From contig AP025583.1 of NCBI GenBank assembly GCA_022846095.1, positions 1,550,001 to 1,614,000 on the forward strand: 64,000 nt of DNA, read 5' to 3'. The position numbers and the translations under genes were made by a program. This DNA is from Oscillospiraceae bacterium (GTDB taxonomy: Bacteria > Bacillota > Clostridia > Oscillospirales > Oscillospiraceae). Shown here piece by piece: positions 53,294 to 63,534 of this stretch (position 1 is its first letter; each line of letters starts with the position of its first letter). The notes under the pieces are model-generated. The model did not search any database, had not been told where the DNA came from, and saw nothing but the letters and a program-made list of their open reading frames with translations.

Positions 53294-53419
53294 CCGATGC
53301 GAAGTCTGTGAAATTCAGCACGGGCCTGTCCCCGCCGTATAGCCGGCAAGCATCTATCAAAAGAGCAGACAGGTGGGCGAACCGGGCGGTTCCATCCCCG
53401 CAAGGGATGGGCCGCCCTT
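53294..53419 (+). other. Structured-RNA-like element and terminator after the giant gene
   Basis: 53300-53345 contains GTGAAATTCAGCACGGGC, then CTGTCCCCGCCGTATAGCCGG, which resembles the front half of a cobalamin aptamer and the element at 62940. It ends in a hairpin (GGGCGG and CCGCCC arms, 53384-53416) with TTT. It may simply end the giant gene, or be a decayed riboswitch for the next gene. No clear B12 box is visible. Confidence 0.45.
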
Positions 53420-53510
53420 TCCTCTCCGTGACGCAGGGCGGACAGAAAATGCGAAAAGCTATTCATGGGATGGGTGCAGACCGATAACGCTTCCGATGAG
53501 GCTTGACATC

Positions 53511-53659
53511 GCTGAATTCGCAAGAACGGACACTTGTTTTTAGCAAAATTTGAGATAAAATAAAGATGTAGTCAGTCCTGCGGGGCATGGATGGGGCAGC
53601 AAGCCCATGCGTGTTGACGCAGGAGCCGCATACAAAAAGGAATCATGAAGGGCCATGGC
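53511..53659 (+). repeat. Duplicated leader element, copy 2, left part
   Basis: Matches 38460-38610 almost base for base, including promoter boxes TTGTTT (53534-53539) and TAAAAT (53556-53561). The match breaks exactly at 53659, where the IS21 element begins, and resumes at 56297. Confidence 0.92.
53652..53659. repeat. Target-site duplication, left copy (GCCATGGC)
   Basis: GCCATGGC directly before the IS21 left end is repeated at 56297-56304 directly after the right end. In leader copy 1 the same 8 bases occur once, at the centre of a palindrome. Confidence 0.92.
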
Positions 53660-53929
53660 TGTGTTTGTCAAACGAAAATGTGAGCAAAAGGGCCCCAAAA
53701 AAGTGAGCACCTTCAGCACCAGATTTCATGTCGTGAGCAATGTTTTTCCCAAGTACCAAATGCTCACCTTTTGAGTACCCGGAAAGATGAGGGCCTTTTG
53801 CAAGAGTGAGTGCCCTGGGGGCCTAATGCTCACATCGGTCCCCCGGAGGCCAAACGCTCGCATCGGTGCCAATAGGGGCCAAGTGCTCACATCGGTGCCC
53901 AAAGCCCTTTTGCACTAATTTTGAGTACC

Positions 53930-54656
<727 letters not shown>

Positions 54657-54673
<17 letters not shown>

Positions 54674-56150
54674 CTCCCATCAGGCCATCATAGGCTGAGA
54701 GGTTTGGATTGTAGTTCAGCAATGGGGCTCCGGAGAGTTTAAGCGGATCTGGGCGGTACTCCTTCTTGGCAATCATGTAATAACACTGCCGCAGGCTGTC
54801 CACATCGGCCCGGCCATTGGCGGCTGCCATTTCCAGAGCATCATCACAGAACTCAGAGTTTCCGTCAGCAACGATTTCGCTGAGAAGTTGCAGGGCGCTC
54901 TTCCGCTCTTTTCCCTTGGTGGAAGCAAGATAATCCTGCCACCGTTGCGGCATTTGGTGGAAGAAACGGGTATGCTCAATCGCTCCTGGCTTTTTGCAGA
55001 GGGTGGACATATACTGCGTCCAGTCGTAGACCTCATCATTGGTCTTGTAGCTTCTGGGAAAGCGTCCAACCGGTCTGTGGTCGTGGTAAAACTCTACATG
55101 GTCATAGAAGATTTTGGCCTGTACTTTTTCGCCGGCCAGCATGGGAGATAGCCCGTATTTATTCGTCTCAATCGTTGCGAAGCCTGTTTTACTCACGGTA
55201 AGCGTCGTGTAGCGGAACACAGAGAAGGGATACTGCGGCAGCTCTAAAAGTGCCGCCTTGTCCTCTTCCCAAAGTTCCCGGATGGGAACCTTGTGCTTGT
55301 AGTGGAGCCGGTCAGCGTCCTTTTCGCACCACTCCAAGAGCTGTTCATTAAATTCCTCAAACGAGGTAATGACTGGGACCGGGACAAACGCATTGCGGCG
55401 GCTGTAACCAACCTTGTTCTCTACATTGCCTTTTTCGTTGCCGGAAGCCGGATTGCAAAAATCAGCTTGGAAACGGTAGTGGAGCATAAAGCGGGTAAAG
55501 CCGTCCGTAAGGACACGCTCACCATCTTTTAGTACCTGAGCAACCGCCGTGGTCATGTTGTCAAACCGCAGCCTGGGAGGGACGCCGCCAATGTGCTCAA
55601 AAATCCGCTTCATGCCTTCCAGCAGGCACTCTTGGTTTTGAGACGGGAACGCTTGCGTTACTCCGTTGTTAGAGCCGGGGAATGAGATCGTCAGCGCATA
55701 GAACGGAAAGCGTTCTCCGGTAGCGGCCCATTCGCCTTCCGCAAGGCCAAAGTCCACCTGTCCCCAGCCTTTGGGGTGCTCCAGAGGGAGATAACCGGCA
55801 CTCAGAGTTTTCATGACATATTTTTTCTTGCGGACATACTTCTTCACGGTGGAATAGCAGCCAGTAAACCCATGCTCATCACACAGGCGGTGGTAAATCC
55901 GCATTACTGTATGGCGCTGTTTCCTGGGGGCCTTTCGGTCCTCCTCCAGCCATTTATCAATGATGGGGATGAAGTCTTGCAGCACCGGATAGCTCTGTGG
56001 CTCAATATCCGGCAGATTGTCCTCGCTCCAGTTTTCCTGGTAGGCGTACTTGCGGACAGTCTCAAAGCTGTGGCCGGTTATGCGGCATATTTCCCGCAAA
56101 CTTGCCTCTTCATTTTCGTAGAGGTCTTTGATATACTTGATTTGAGCCAT
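54657..56150 (-). CDS. istA: IstA transposase of the IS21 element
   Basis: A 497-aa DDE transposase. An N-terminal helix-turn-helix (EEASLREICRITGHSFETVRK) is followed by the RNase-H-like core: GWGQVDFGLAEG holds the first aspartate, LRFDNMTTAV the second, and FCNPASGNEKGNVENKVGYS the glutamate. The ATG at 56150 follows AAAGGTG; three codons of longer frame are possible. Its end overlaps istB by 17 bases, as usual in IS21, and all catalytic residues appear intact. Confidence 0.92.
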
Positions 56151-56296
56151 TCGTAACACCTTTCTGCTACCCCCTTATGGTTATCCCACCTAAAGGGTAG
56201 CGTTTATTTCAGGTGCTGACAATGGCTCTTTTTATTTGCCATTGGGGTGCTCACTTTTTGAGTACCATTTGCTACATTTTCATTTTACCGAAAACA

Positions 56297-56304
56297 GCCA
56301 TGGC
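56297..56304. repeat. Target-site duplication, right copy (GCCATGGC)
   Basis: Right copy of the 8-bp duplication; sequence matching leader copy 1 resumes here. Confidence 0.92.
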
Positions 56305-56573
56305 CCTTCATGCGTGGGTTACACCCACGCATGATTTCCCTCTGTCATAGGAAACCCAGACAACTGCATAGGGAATATCCGGCTTTTGTGGCAAATGCGC
56401 GACCCGTTCCGGCACCCCGGGGCGGACACGCATCCTTGTTCGGCTGAACAAGGGAATCAGGTGAAATTCCTGTATATGTTTTGCAGCAGGAACCGCAGCG
56501 AAAGCGGCGGCGACGTGCAATTCAATAGCTGTGATTGTGAAGTATATCCGTTTTCTGCGAAAGCAGGTCACTG
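56297..56573 (+). repeat. Duplicated leader element, copy 2, right part
   Basis: Matches 38604-38878 of leader copy 1, with scattered substitutions, and then diverges within the aptamer. It carries the second hairpin (CATGCGTGGG and CCCACGCATG) and the front half of the cobalamin aptamer. Confidence 0.9.
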
Positions 56574-56665
56574 GCGGCTGTAATGGCTTAGCCGGGAAGG
56601 CTGCGGGTATGCGCTGGCGGGGATGGCCCCGCCTGAACACATCAGTCAGAAGACCTACTGAGAGC
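56385..56665 (+). promoter_or_regulatory. Cobalamin riboswitch upstream of second giant SLH gene
   Basis: Shares AAGGGAATCAGGTGAAATTC with leader copy 1, but also keeps the rear half: GTCACTGG, AGCCGGGAAGGCTGCGG, a GCGGGGATGGCCCCGC hairpin, and a good B12 box CAGTCAGAAGACCTACTG (56643-56660). It looks complete. The insertion sequence lies between it and the promoter at 53534-53561. No clear T-run terminator follows, so control may be by translation or by a hairpin further on. Confidence 0.8.
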
Positions 56666-57228
56666 TCACCCCCGACGGTTCGGGGCTGCTCTGACAAGAA
56701 TGCCAGGACGCGGCGCGGGAAGAGCGCGCCGGCAGCCTCCCCAGAGGGACAGGAGCGGATGCATCCAAACGATGCGTTCGCTTTTTTGCGTTCCAGGGAG
56801 GCATCGCCGAAGGGGCGCGCCCCTTCGGCGTCAGAGGGGACCCCTCTGACGCCGATAACCCTTGCCGGCCGGATAACCCCCTGCGCGCGGCCGTCAATGC
56901 GGCGCTGCGGCAGGGCCTTTGCCCGTTTCCGTATGGCCGATCCGCGGCCGACAACTGAATAGCCACATCGGGAGAGCATATCCGTTTCCGGGGAAGCACG
57001 CGACGACAGGAGCGTGCCAAGGGCGGAAGCACGCGGTCTACGTCGCGGCGGGCGGGAGCGCAGGAACCGGTACCGGGGATGTGGCGGGAAGTATTCAAAA
57101 ACAATGTGGACGGCGCGCGTTGGAAGGCGGCCGTTCTTTGGAACAGGGCGCGGGCGGATCCCACCTCGCACGTCCTGACATAACGCTACCTTGAATTTGA
57201 AGAGAAGATAGGAGTTGGTTCAGTTATT
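56666..57228. other. Long untranslated interval before the giant gene
   Basis: No protein-like frame. It contains palindromes GAAGGGGCGCGCCCCTTC (56809-56826) and a GGCGTCAGAGGGG/CCCCTCTGACGCC hairpin just after it (about 56828-56854). The composition is more G+C-rich than the genes around it. A ribosome site and start codon follow at its end. It may hold the expression platform of the riboswitch; I cannot define it. Confidence 0.5.
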
Positions 57229-60200
57229 ATGATGCAAGAATATCACGCCGATGGGACAGATACGGGAAGGGCCGGGACAAGAGAACCGTCCCGGAGGAAA
57301 ATGGTGGGCAAAATTGCCCACCGCGCCCTCGCACTATTGCTGACAATTTCTTTTGTGGTTGGCCTTATGCCAGCGGCCTGGGCAGCGGCGGACGGGGTGA
57401 CAGTTACTGGCGGAAACCTAATGAATTCCATTGATGATACTGGAAATTCCCTCGGTTACACGTACATCATTGAGGCTACTGATGATGAAATATCAGTAGA
57501 GTTTACAGATGAGAATTTTCTGGATACTTCAAGTGCCCCTCTTTGCCAAATAAATGAAGACTATGAAACAATTGAAGTGAAAAAGTATTCTTTTTCTGGA
57601 AGCAACACGGTTGCTTTTTCATTGAATGGGCTCCAGACGGCCACCCCGGCAGCAGTTGCAGGATATTTGTCAGGAAAGAGCGATTTTGTTTTTTCTGGCA
57701 TTGATTTCTATATCGTATATGTATATACACAAGATCAGGAGATATTCACGGCGAATTTTCTGATATATAAAGCATCTGCCAGTGAAGAGCCGGTTAATGC
57801 GGACGCCTTGAAATCTGCAATTGACAGCATCCCTGTGAGCGGCTACTATACTTCAGACGACCGCTACAATGGCAAGGATGCCGATACTATTACAAACAGC
57901 CAAGGCAGCTTTTGGGCGGAAGTTCAGAGTATCGCGGACGAAGCCAATAGAGTTTATACAAGTGCCCTGAATGGCAAAGCAAATCAAAATGCAGTTGATG
58001 AACAAACTGACAAATTGAACCAAAACGACCCGGGCAGCGCGCTGTCGCAGGCTCTTGCCAAGTGTATCCCCACCACCCAGGTCAACGCCACCGGGCTGTA
58101 CGAAACGCTTGAACGGCATGAGGATGCTTACACGGGCGGCAATCCAAATCCTTCCGGCAGTTCCTATACTGATGCAAGCTGGGAGAACTTCACAACGAAC
58201 TATGAGAATGCAAAGGAACTGCTGGATTCCCTGTTTTACCAAGAAGGTGATGCCATTCCGGAGGGGAAAGAAGCCGGCGATGCGACACCTGCAAACACAA
58301 CAGGGCGGCAACGTGATTTGGAAAACGCTGCCGCAGTGTTAAACGCTGCAAGGAGCGACCTCTTTCTCACGGATTATGTGGAAATCCTGCCCTTATGGCA
58401 GAGCGCGGCAGACTGGCTGCTGGAGCAGCAGGCAAAACTCACTGCGGCAGATTATACCCCTGACAGCTGGAGCGCATGGTACAATGTGGAGGACAAGGAC
58501 GAGAACGGCATTGGCGACGGAGCCTATCAGGTGCTTTCCGCCCTTGATCCATCATCGATTAGCACCCAATCTGCGTATACAGCCTACACCCAGGCTGTGG
58601 CCGCGGCCTCCACGGCCTACTATCAGCTGGAGGACGCAGGGGGATCTGTCGCCGTCCATGTCCGTGTGGCGGATAGTTTTGCCGCCAGATATCCGCAATA
58701 TGCACTGAAAGACCCCGACTCCGCCGCTTTTGATGGGACGGTCACGCTGACGGATGACAAGACCATCGGCAGCCTGCTGGATGCTATAAAATTTGACTTC
58801 ACACCGGCTGAATCAACGGGTAACTCCACTGTTTCCCCCTGCCTTATGGCCTATGTCAACGGCACGTTGGTTGTAGACCGGGATGCTTCTTTCTCACGCT
58901 GGACAGGATTGCTGATAAATGGGAATGGGATTGAAACCGGTGTTGCTGCTGTGGAACTGCATGACGGCGATGAGGTTGTCCTCGCAAGAGTACCGGCGCC
59001 AAATTATAAGTATTACACCAGTACCATTCCAGCAGCGCCCTACGAAACATATCGCTCTTACGTTTCCCAGCTGGAAATCAGCGGCGGGGATACCATGGAG
59101 GCGGAAGGCGGCGCGGAATTTTCTGTGCAAGTCACCAAGACCAGCGCTGTGCCGGAGAGCGGTAATTGGGGGAACCCCCTGTCGGCGGGCAATGCCACCA
59201 TCTTCCTCAGCGAGGCGAAAGAAACTGCCGATGAAGCAAAGGCGGCTGCCGCCTATGAAAACACCGGTGTTGTGACCAGCTCTGATGGTACGGCCACACT
59301 CAGCCTGTATAAGGAAGGCTGGTACAAGCTGTTCGTGGCAGATGTCCGCGATCAGACGCCGGCGGAAACCACAGACCAGACAAGCTATACCGGAGGCGAA
59401 TTCCCCGGCCTGGCTGCAGGCGATTCTGTGCTGCTGCATATTGTCACGCCCAGCGACCCAGCCTCCGCCGTGGCAACACTGCAAAAAGAACTGGATGCAG
59501 TTTACAACGCCTATGAGCAGGCATTTTACTCCGAGGCGCAGTGGGAAGAAATTACCAAGACCTATGAAACCGCTTCCGCAGCGATTGCTAGCTCGGATCT
59601 GCTGGCAGATGCCTATGAAAGCCAACAGGCTGCCATCACTGCCATCCAGGCGGTGCAAGACGCAAATCTGGAGGAAAATGAGCGGGTCAACGCCCTGATG
59701 ACTGGATACCTGCAGTATCTTCCGTCTGCGGAGCAGGTTCTGGAGGGAAAATTCTATCAATCAGATGCTGCGCGCATGGAATGGGCTAAGTCGCTGTATA
59801 ACGGCATGACGGAGTATCAGAAAGGGCAGCTTACTGGTTTGCAGATGGCACAGTGGAACGCCCTCCTGAGCGCCTATGGGGCAGATGGGAGCGGCCTCCC
59901 GGAAGGCCCTGGTTTTACCCTTACCATCGAGGCAGATCATGGCGGCAAGTTCGCCGCTTGTGAGGTTAATGCTTACGCCCGGGACAAAGAAAACAACGGA
60001 ACTGAATTTATCACCGTTACAGAAGGGCGTGATCTGCTGGAAACAGTAGGAACTGACGACCAGGCAGAATTCACATTTGGCAGCGGAAAGAACCAGGATA
60101 ATATCATTGAATTCCAATTTGCCATTCCCGACGGCGCCAATATGCAGCTGGTGAGTGTGGAGAGCAGTGGTCCGCAGCCATACTCAGTCCGGGAAAGACC

Positions 60201-62859
60201 TTGGGATTCTTCGGGAGGGGAGGCATACACTTACTCTTTTCTTAACCCACGCTGTGATTTCACGATTACGATAAACGCCATCACAGAGGGGGATCTCTCC
60301 TACAGTAAGCTGACGGCGAAAAACGAGCTGACGGAAGCCTACAACGCCTACTCCAAGACAGCCTACACGGCTGAAAACTGGAGCAAGCTGACAGCATTTT
60401 ACAACGATGGACTGGCGGCTATTGATGCTGCTGAGGACGAGGAAAGCATTGCATCGGCAAAGAACGCAGCCATTGCCGCTATGAAGACGGTGGAAGAAGG
60501 GTTCCTGGTAGATGAAACCGTCGGAGAGCTGGGCAGCGTCCATGTAATCATTGAGAACACCACCTATTCCGGTGCGCCTGACTCGCTGCGCGGTACATTT
60601 GTAGATGCCTATGTGGCGCTTAATCATGACAGCACCATGATGAGCTGCATTACCGCCGCGCTAACTCGCGAGGGTTACGGATGGGAAGGCACGGGCGGAA
60701 GCCAGGGCGGCGTGAATGATCCCGGCATCACCTACATCTCCGCAATTACCTATGGTGACGACAAGCTGGAAGAGTTTGACGGGAAGAACACATCCGGCTG
60801 GATGGGAGTCCTCAACGACTGGTTTACCAATGAAGGCTTCGCCTCTTTCAGCGCTTCGGCCCAACAACGGGATTACCGAATTGTAGACGGCGATGAAATC
60901 CGCGTCATGTTCACGCTGGAGGGCTATGGCGCGGATTTGGGCGGCTCCTGGTCGAGCAGTGATACCAGCCTGGCGGATCTTGAGGTAGATGGCGGAACAT
61001 TGTCCCCGAGTTTTGACGGAGATGTCCTGGAATACGTCCTGGTCGCCAACGGCAGCCGCGTATCTGTAACACCCACTGCTGCGAACAAAAACTATCAGGT
61101 CAAAACTTTCCTGAATGAAAAAGTTGTTGAACGAAATGTAGATTTCTACCGCCGGGGCGAGTCGATCCCGGTCAAGGCCGGCGATATCATCTACATCGGC
61201 GTAGGTGAGCCGACATGGTTGTCCATGAACAACCAGGAAACGGAAGCCATCAAGTATACCGGCACCTGGTACACCATCAAGGTCATGGACAGCAACAGCG
61301 CGGAAAGCGTCGTTGAGCTTATCGACGCCATCCCCACCATCACCTACGCCGGCTATAAGACGCAGGCAGAAGCGGTGAAACTGGCTCGGGACGCCTATGA
61401 TGCCCTCAACGCGGAAGCCAAGACCAAGGTTACCAATTTGAACAAACTGACATCGGCGGAAGAAGCAATCCAATTCTACACCGAGATTGACGACGTCAAG
61501 GATCTGCTGTCCAAGATCCCCTCTGTAAACAAACTGACCACTGCGGACAGGGGGATGGTGCAGGCCGCCCGGAATGCCTACGATGCGCTGGATGAGGATC
61601 AGAAGCTCTATATCACCATCGCCGATGTGGAGAAATTCAACGCCGCGGTGGAGTGGATGGAGGAACACGGCAGCAGCATCAGCGGCGGGACCATCGCCGG
61701 CGTCGAAGAGATGCCGGAGGAAGTCGGGGAAACCGGCGGCGGCTCCATCACCATCACACCGGAAGCCTCTGTGAACAGCAAGGGCGAGGCCACCGCCAAG
61801 GTGGACGCCGAAACGGTGGAACAGGTGCTGGAGCAGGCCGCTGAGGACGGCAGCATCTCCACCATCGTGGTGGCCCCCGAGATCGACGGGGACGCCTCCA
61901 AGGTTACGGTGGAGCTGCCGAAGTCATCGGTCAGCGACATCGCCGGCGACAGCCTGGATCTGACGGTGTCCACTCCCATCGCCGGCATGACCATCCCCAG
62001 CGAGGGCCTGTCTGAGCTGGCGAAGCAGAGCGGCAGCACCGTGTCGTTCACCGCGGAATCGGTCACTGTGACCGGCGCCGGCGGCAGCAAGTCGGACGCC
62101 ATCCGGCTGGATGTGGCGGTGAACGGCAAGAGCGTGGATACCGTGCCCGGCGGTCTGACTGTGACCGTCCCCGCCGCAGACGCCGGCAGCGTGCTGGTGC
62201 TGGTGGCGGAAGACGGCACGGAAACCATCATCCGGAAATCCGTCACCGCGGACGGAGAGGTCGCCGGCCTGGTGGACGGCCCCTGCACCGTGAAGGTGGT
62301 GGACAACGCCAAGACGTTCACGGACACCAGCGGGCACTGGGCGGCGGACGCCATCGACTTCGCCTCCAGCCGCGAGCTGTTCAACGGCACCAGCGCCACG
62401 GCCTTCTCCCCCAACGAGGAGATGACCCGCGCCATGCTGGTCACGGTGCTCCGCCGGATGGAGGACGAAGCGGAAACCGCGGCGGAGAACGCCTTTGCGA
62501 ACATCCCGGACGATACCTGGTACACCGATGCGGTGATCTGGGCCAGCGAGAACGGGATCGTCAACGGCGTGGCGGAGGGACACTTCGATCCCGACGCCAA
62601 CATTACCCGGGAGCAGCTGGCGGCCATGATGTACCGCTACGCGGACTTCCTGGGCATGGATACCGCCGCATCCGGCAGCCTGAGCCGCTTCCACGACGGC
62701 AGCCAGGTGTCCCCGTGGGCATCCGACGCCATGAAGTGGGCGGTCAGGAACGGCCTCATCTCCGGGAAGAGCCCCACAATTTTGGATCCCAAGGGCAACG
62801 CCACCCGCGCGGAGGTCGCGACGATCCTGCAGCGGATGACCGCGCTCATGGTGAAATAA
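57229..62859 (+). CDS. Giant SLH surface protein with two DUF4430-like domains
   Basis: A 1876-aa secreted protein. The membrane-targeting segment (LALLLTISFVVGLMPAAWAA) lies at about residue 33-52, after a charged N-terminal extension. Helical FIVAR-like bundles (for example AYEQAFYSEAQWEEITKTYE) alternate with two DUF4430-like domains, at about 473-589 (VHVRVADSFAARYP to GDEVVLARVP) and 1100-1240 (GSVHVIIENTTYSGAP, TSGWMGVLNDWFTNEGF, IVDGDEIRVMFT). Near the C-terminus come three SLH domains (about 1698-1874; TSGHWAADAIDFASSRELF). It lies behind a cobalamin riboswitch. The DUF4430 domains and the SLH anchor suggest corrinoid binding at the surface. Confidence 0.85.
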   Translation: MMQEYHADGTDTGRAGTREPSRRKMVGKIAHRALALLLTISFVVGLMPAAWAAADGVTVTGGNLMNSIDDTGNSLGYTYIIEATDDEISVEFTDENFLDTSSAPLCQINEDYETIEVKKYSFSGSNTVAFSLNGLQTATPAAVAGYLSGKSDFVFSGIDFYIVYVYTQDQEIFTANFLIYKASASEEPVNADALKSAIDSIPVSGYYTSDDRYNGKDADTITNSQGSFWAEVQSIADEANRVYTSALNGKANQNAVDEQTDKLNQNDPGSALSQALAKCIPTTQVNATGLYETLERHEDAYTGGNPNPSGSSYTDASWENFTTNYENAKELLDSLFYQEGDAIPEGKEAGDATPANTTGRQRDLENAAAVLNAARSDLFLTDYVEILPLWQSAADWLLEQQAKLTAADYTPDSWSAWYNVEDKDENGIGDGAYQVLSALDPSSISTQSAYTAYTQAVAAASTAYYQLEDAGGSVAVHVRVADSFAARYPQYALKDPDSAAFDGTVTLTDDKTIGSLLDAIKFDFTPAESTGNSTVSPCLMAYVNGTLVVDRDASFSRWTGLLINGNGIETGVAAVELHDGDEVVLARVPAPNYKYYTSTIPAAPYETYRSYVSQLEISGGDTMEAEGGAEFSVQVTKTSAVPESGNWGNPLSAGNATIFLSEAKETADEAKAAAAYENTGVVTSSDGTATLSLYKEGWYKLFVADVRDQTPAETTDQTSYTGGEFPGLAAGDSVLLHIVTPSDPASAVATLQKELDAVYNAYEQAFYSEAQWEEITKTYETASAAIASSDLLADAYESQQAAITAIQAVQDANLEENERVNALMTGYLQYLPSAEQVLEGKFYQSDAARMEWAKSLYNGMTEYQKGQLTGLQMAQWNALLSAYGADGSGLPEGPGFTLTIEADHGGKFAACEVNAYARDKENNGTEFITVTEGRDLLETVGTDDQAEFTFGSGKNQDNIIEFQFAIPDGANMQLVSVESSGPQPYSVRERPWDSSGGEAYTYSFLNPRCDFTITINAITEGDLSYSKLTAKNELTEAYNAYSKTAYTAENWSKLTAFYNDGLAAIDAAEDEESIASAKNAAIAAMKTVEEGFLVDETVGELGSVHVIIENTTYSGAPDSLRGTFVDAYVALNHDSTMMSCITAALTREGYGWEGTGGSQGGVNDPGITYISAITYGDDKLEEFDGKNTSGWMGVLNDWFTNEGFASFSASAQQRDYRIVDGDEIRVMFTLEGYGADLGGSWSSSDTSLADLEVDGGTLSPSFDGDVLEYVLVANGSRVSVTPTAANKNYQVKTFLNEKVVERNVDFYRRGESIPVKAGDIIYIGVGEPTWLSMNNQETEAIKYTGTWYTIKVMDSNSAESVVELIDAIPTITYAGYKTQAEAVKLARDAYDALNAEAKTKVTNLNKLTSAEEAIQFYTEIDDVKDLLSKIPSVNKLTTADRGMVQAARNAYDALDEDQKLYITIADVEKFNAAVEWMEEHGSSISGGTIAGVEEMPEEVGETGGGSITITPEASVNSKGEATAKVDAETVEQVLEQAAEDGSISTIVVAPEIDGDASKVTVELPKSSVSDIAGDSLDLTVSTPIAGMTIPSEGLSELAKQSGSTVSFTAESVTVTGAGGSKSDAIRLDVAVNGKSVDTVPGGLTVTVPAADAGSVLVLVAEDGTETIIRKSVTADGEVAGLVDGPCTVKVVDNAKTFTDTSGHWAADAIDFASSRELFNGTSATAFSPNEEMTRAMLVTVLRRMEDEAETAAENAFANIPDDTWYTDAVIWASENGIVNGVAEGHFDPDANITREQLAAMMYRYADFLGMDTAASGSLSRFHDGSQVSPWASDAMKWAVRNGLISGKSPTILDPKGNATRAEVATILQRMTALMVK

Positions 62860-62876
62860 GCGCATCCCCCTAAAAA

Positions 62877-62913
62877 GGGCGCCCGCAGCCTGCCATTGTG
62901 ACTGCGGGCGCCC
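62877..62913 (+). terminator. Hairpin after the second giant gene
   Basis: GGGCGCCCGCAG (62877-62888) pairs exactly with CTGCGGGCGCCC (62902-62913), 18 bases after the stop codon; no T-run follows. Confidence 0.45.
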
Positions 62914-62934
62914 GGACAAAAATGAATACCAGAT

Positions 62935-63065
62935 AAAGAGCGTGAAACCCGCCGCAGGCTTACCCCTCCCGTAACAGCCGGGACAACACACCGGACCGCG
63001 CGGGATGGGCGCGGCCAACGAGAGATCATGCGGGACCCATCCGTTGGATGGGTCCCGCATCTTTT
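62935..63065 (+). promoter_or_regulatory. Structured leader with terminator before the last two genes
   Basis: GCGTGAAACCCGCCGCAGGC and CTTACCCCTCCCGTAACAGCC follow the same pattern as the element at 53300. They are followed by a 15-bp perfect hairpin (63028-63042 with 63046-63060) and CTTTTC, ending 9 bases before the next ribosome site. Aptamer-like region plus terminator in front of a gene suggests a riboswitch, perhaps another cobalamin variant; I see no clear B12 box. Confidence 0.5.
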
Positions 63066-63093
63066 CGTACAGCGAGGAGGTGGAGGCAGGAAC

Positions 63094-63534
63094 GTGGAGC
63101 CCAGCGAAGTCCTCCGGCTGAAGCAGGCGCTTGCTTTGGACGCGGCGAACGCCGCCGGAGACCGGGAAAGCACCGCATGGCTGGAGCCGGAGCAGTGGAA
63201 GAACTATATGGGAAAAGAAACGCGCAAGGCGCTGTACGGCGCGTTTCCCGACGAGGAGCTGCTGGCCGTCCTGCGGGAAACGGCGGCGCGGCTGGGGCGG
63301 AATCCCAGCAAGAAAGAGGTGTTCTGCGTCTACCGCGTCTTCCTGATCCAGCGGTTCGGCAACTGGCCCCGGGCGCTGACCGCCGCCGGATTGAAGAGGC
63401 CCCGCGAGCAGCGGCGAGCGGACAACCGAAGAAGGAATGAGGAAGCGCTCCGGCGCAGGAAGGCACAGGAATTGTCTGGGCAGGCGGCAGCAAAAGAGGC
63501 CGGCCTGACAACAAAAACGGAAGGAGAAGCATGA
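63094..63534 (+). CDS. Protein with homing-endonuclease-associated repeat
   Basis: A 146-aa basic protein. The central part (LLAVLRETAARLGRNPSKKE, then RFGNWPRALTAAGLKRPREQ) matches the short helical repeat found next to HNH and homing endonucleases, which binds DNA. No nuclease motif is present. The C-terminal part is a highly charged Arg/Lys/Glu helix. The start is GTG after GGAGGCAGG; an earlier frame runs through the leader hairpin and is rejected. The stop codon overlaps the next start codon, so it is coupled to the secreted protein that follows. Role unknown; a regulator is possible. Confidence 0.7.
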   Translation: MEPSEVLRLKQALALDAANAAGDRESTAWLEPEQWKNYMGKETRKALYGAFPDEELLAVLRETAARLGRNPSKKEVFCVYRVFLIQRFGNWPRALTAAGLKRPREQRRADNRRRNEEALRRRKAQELSGQAAAKEAGLTTKTEGEA

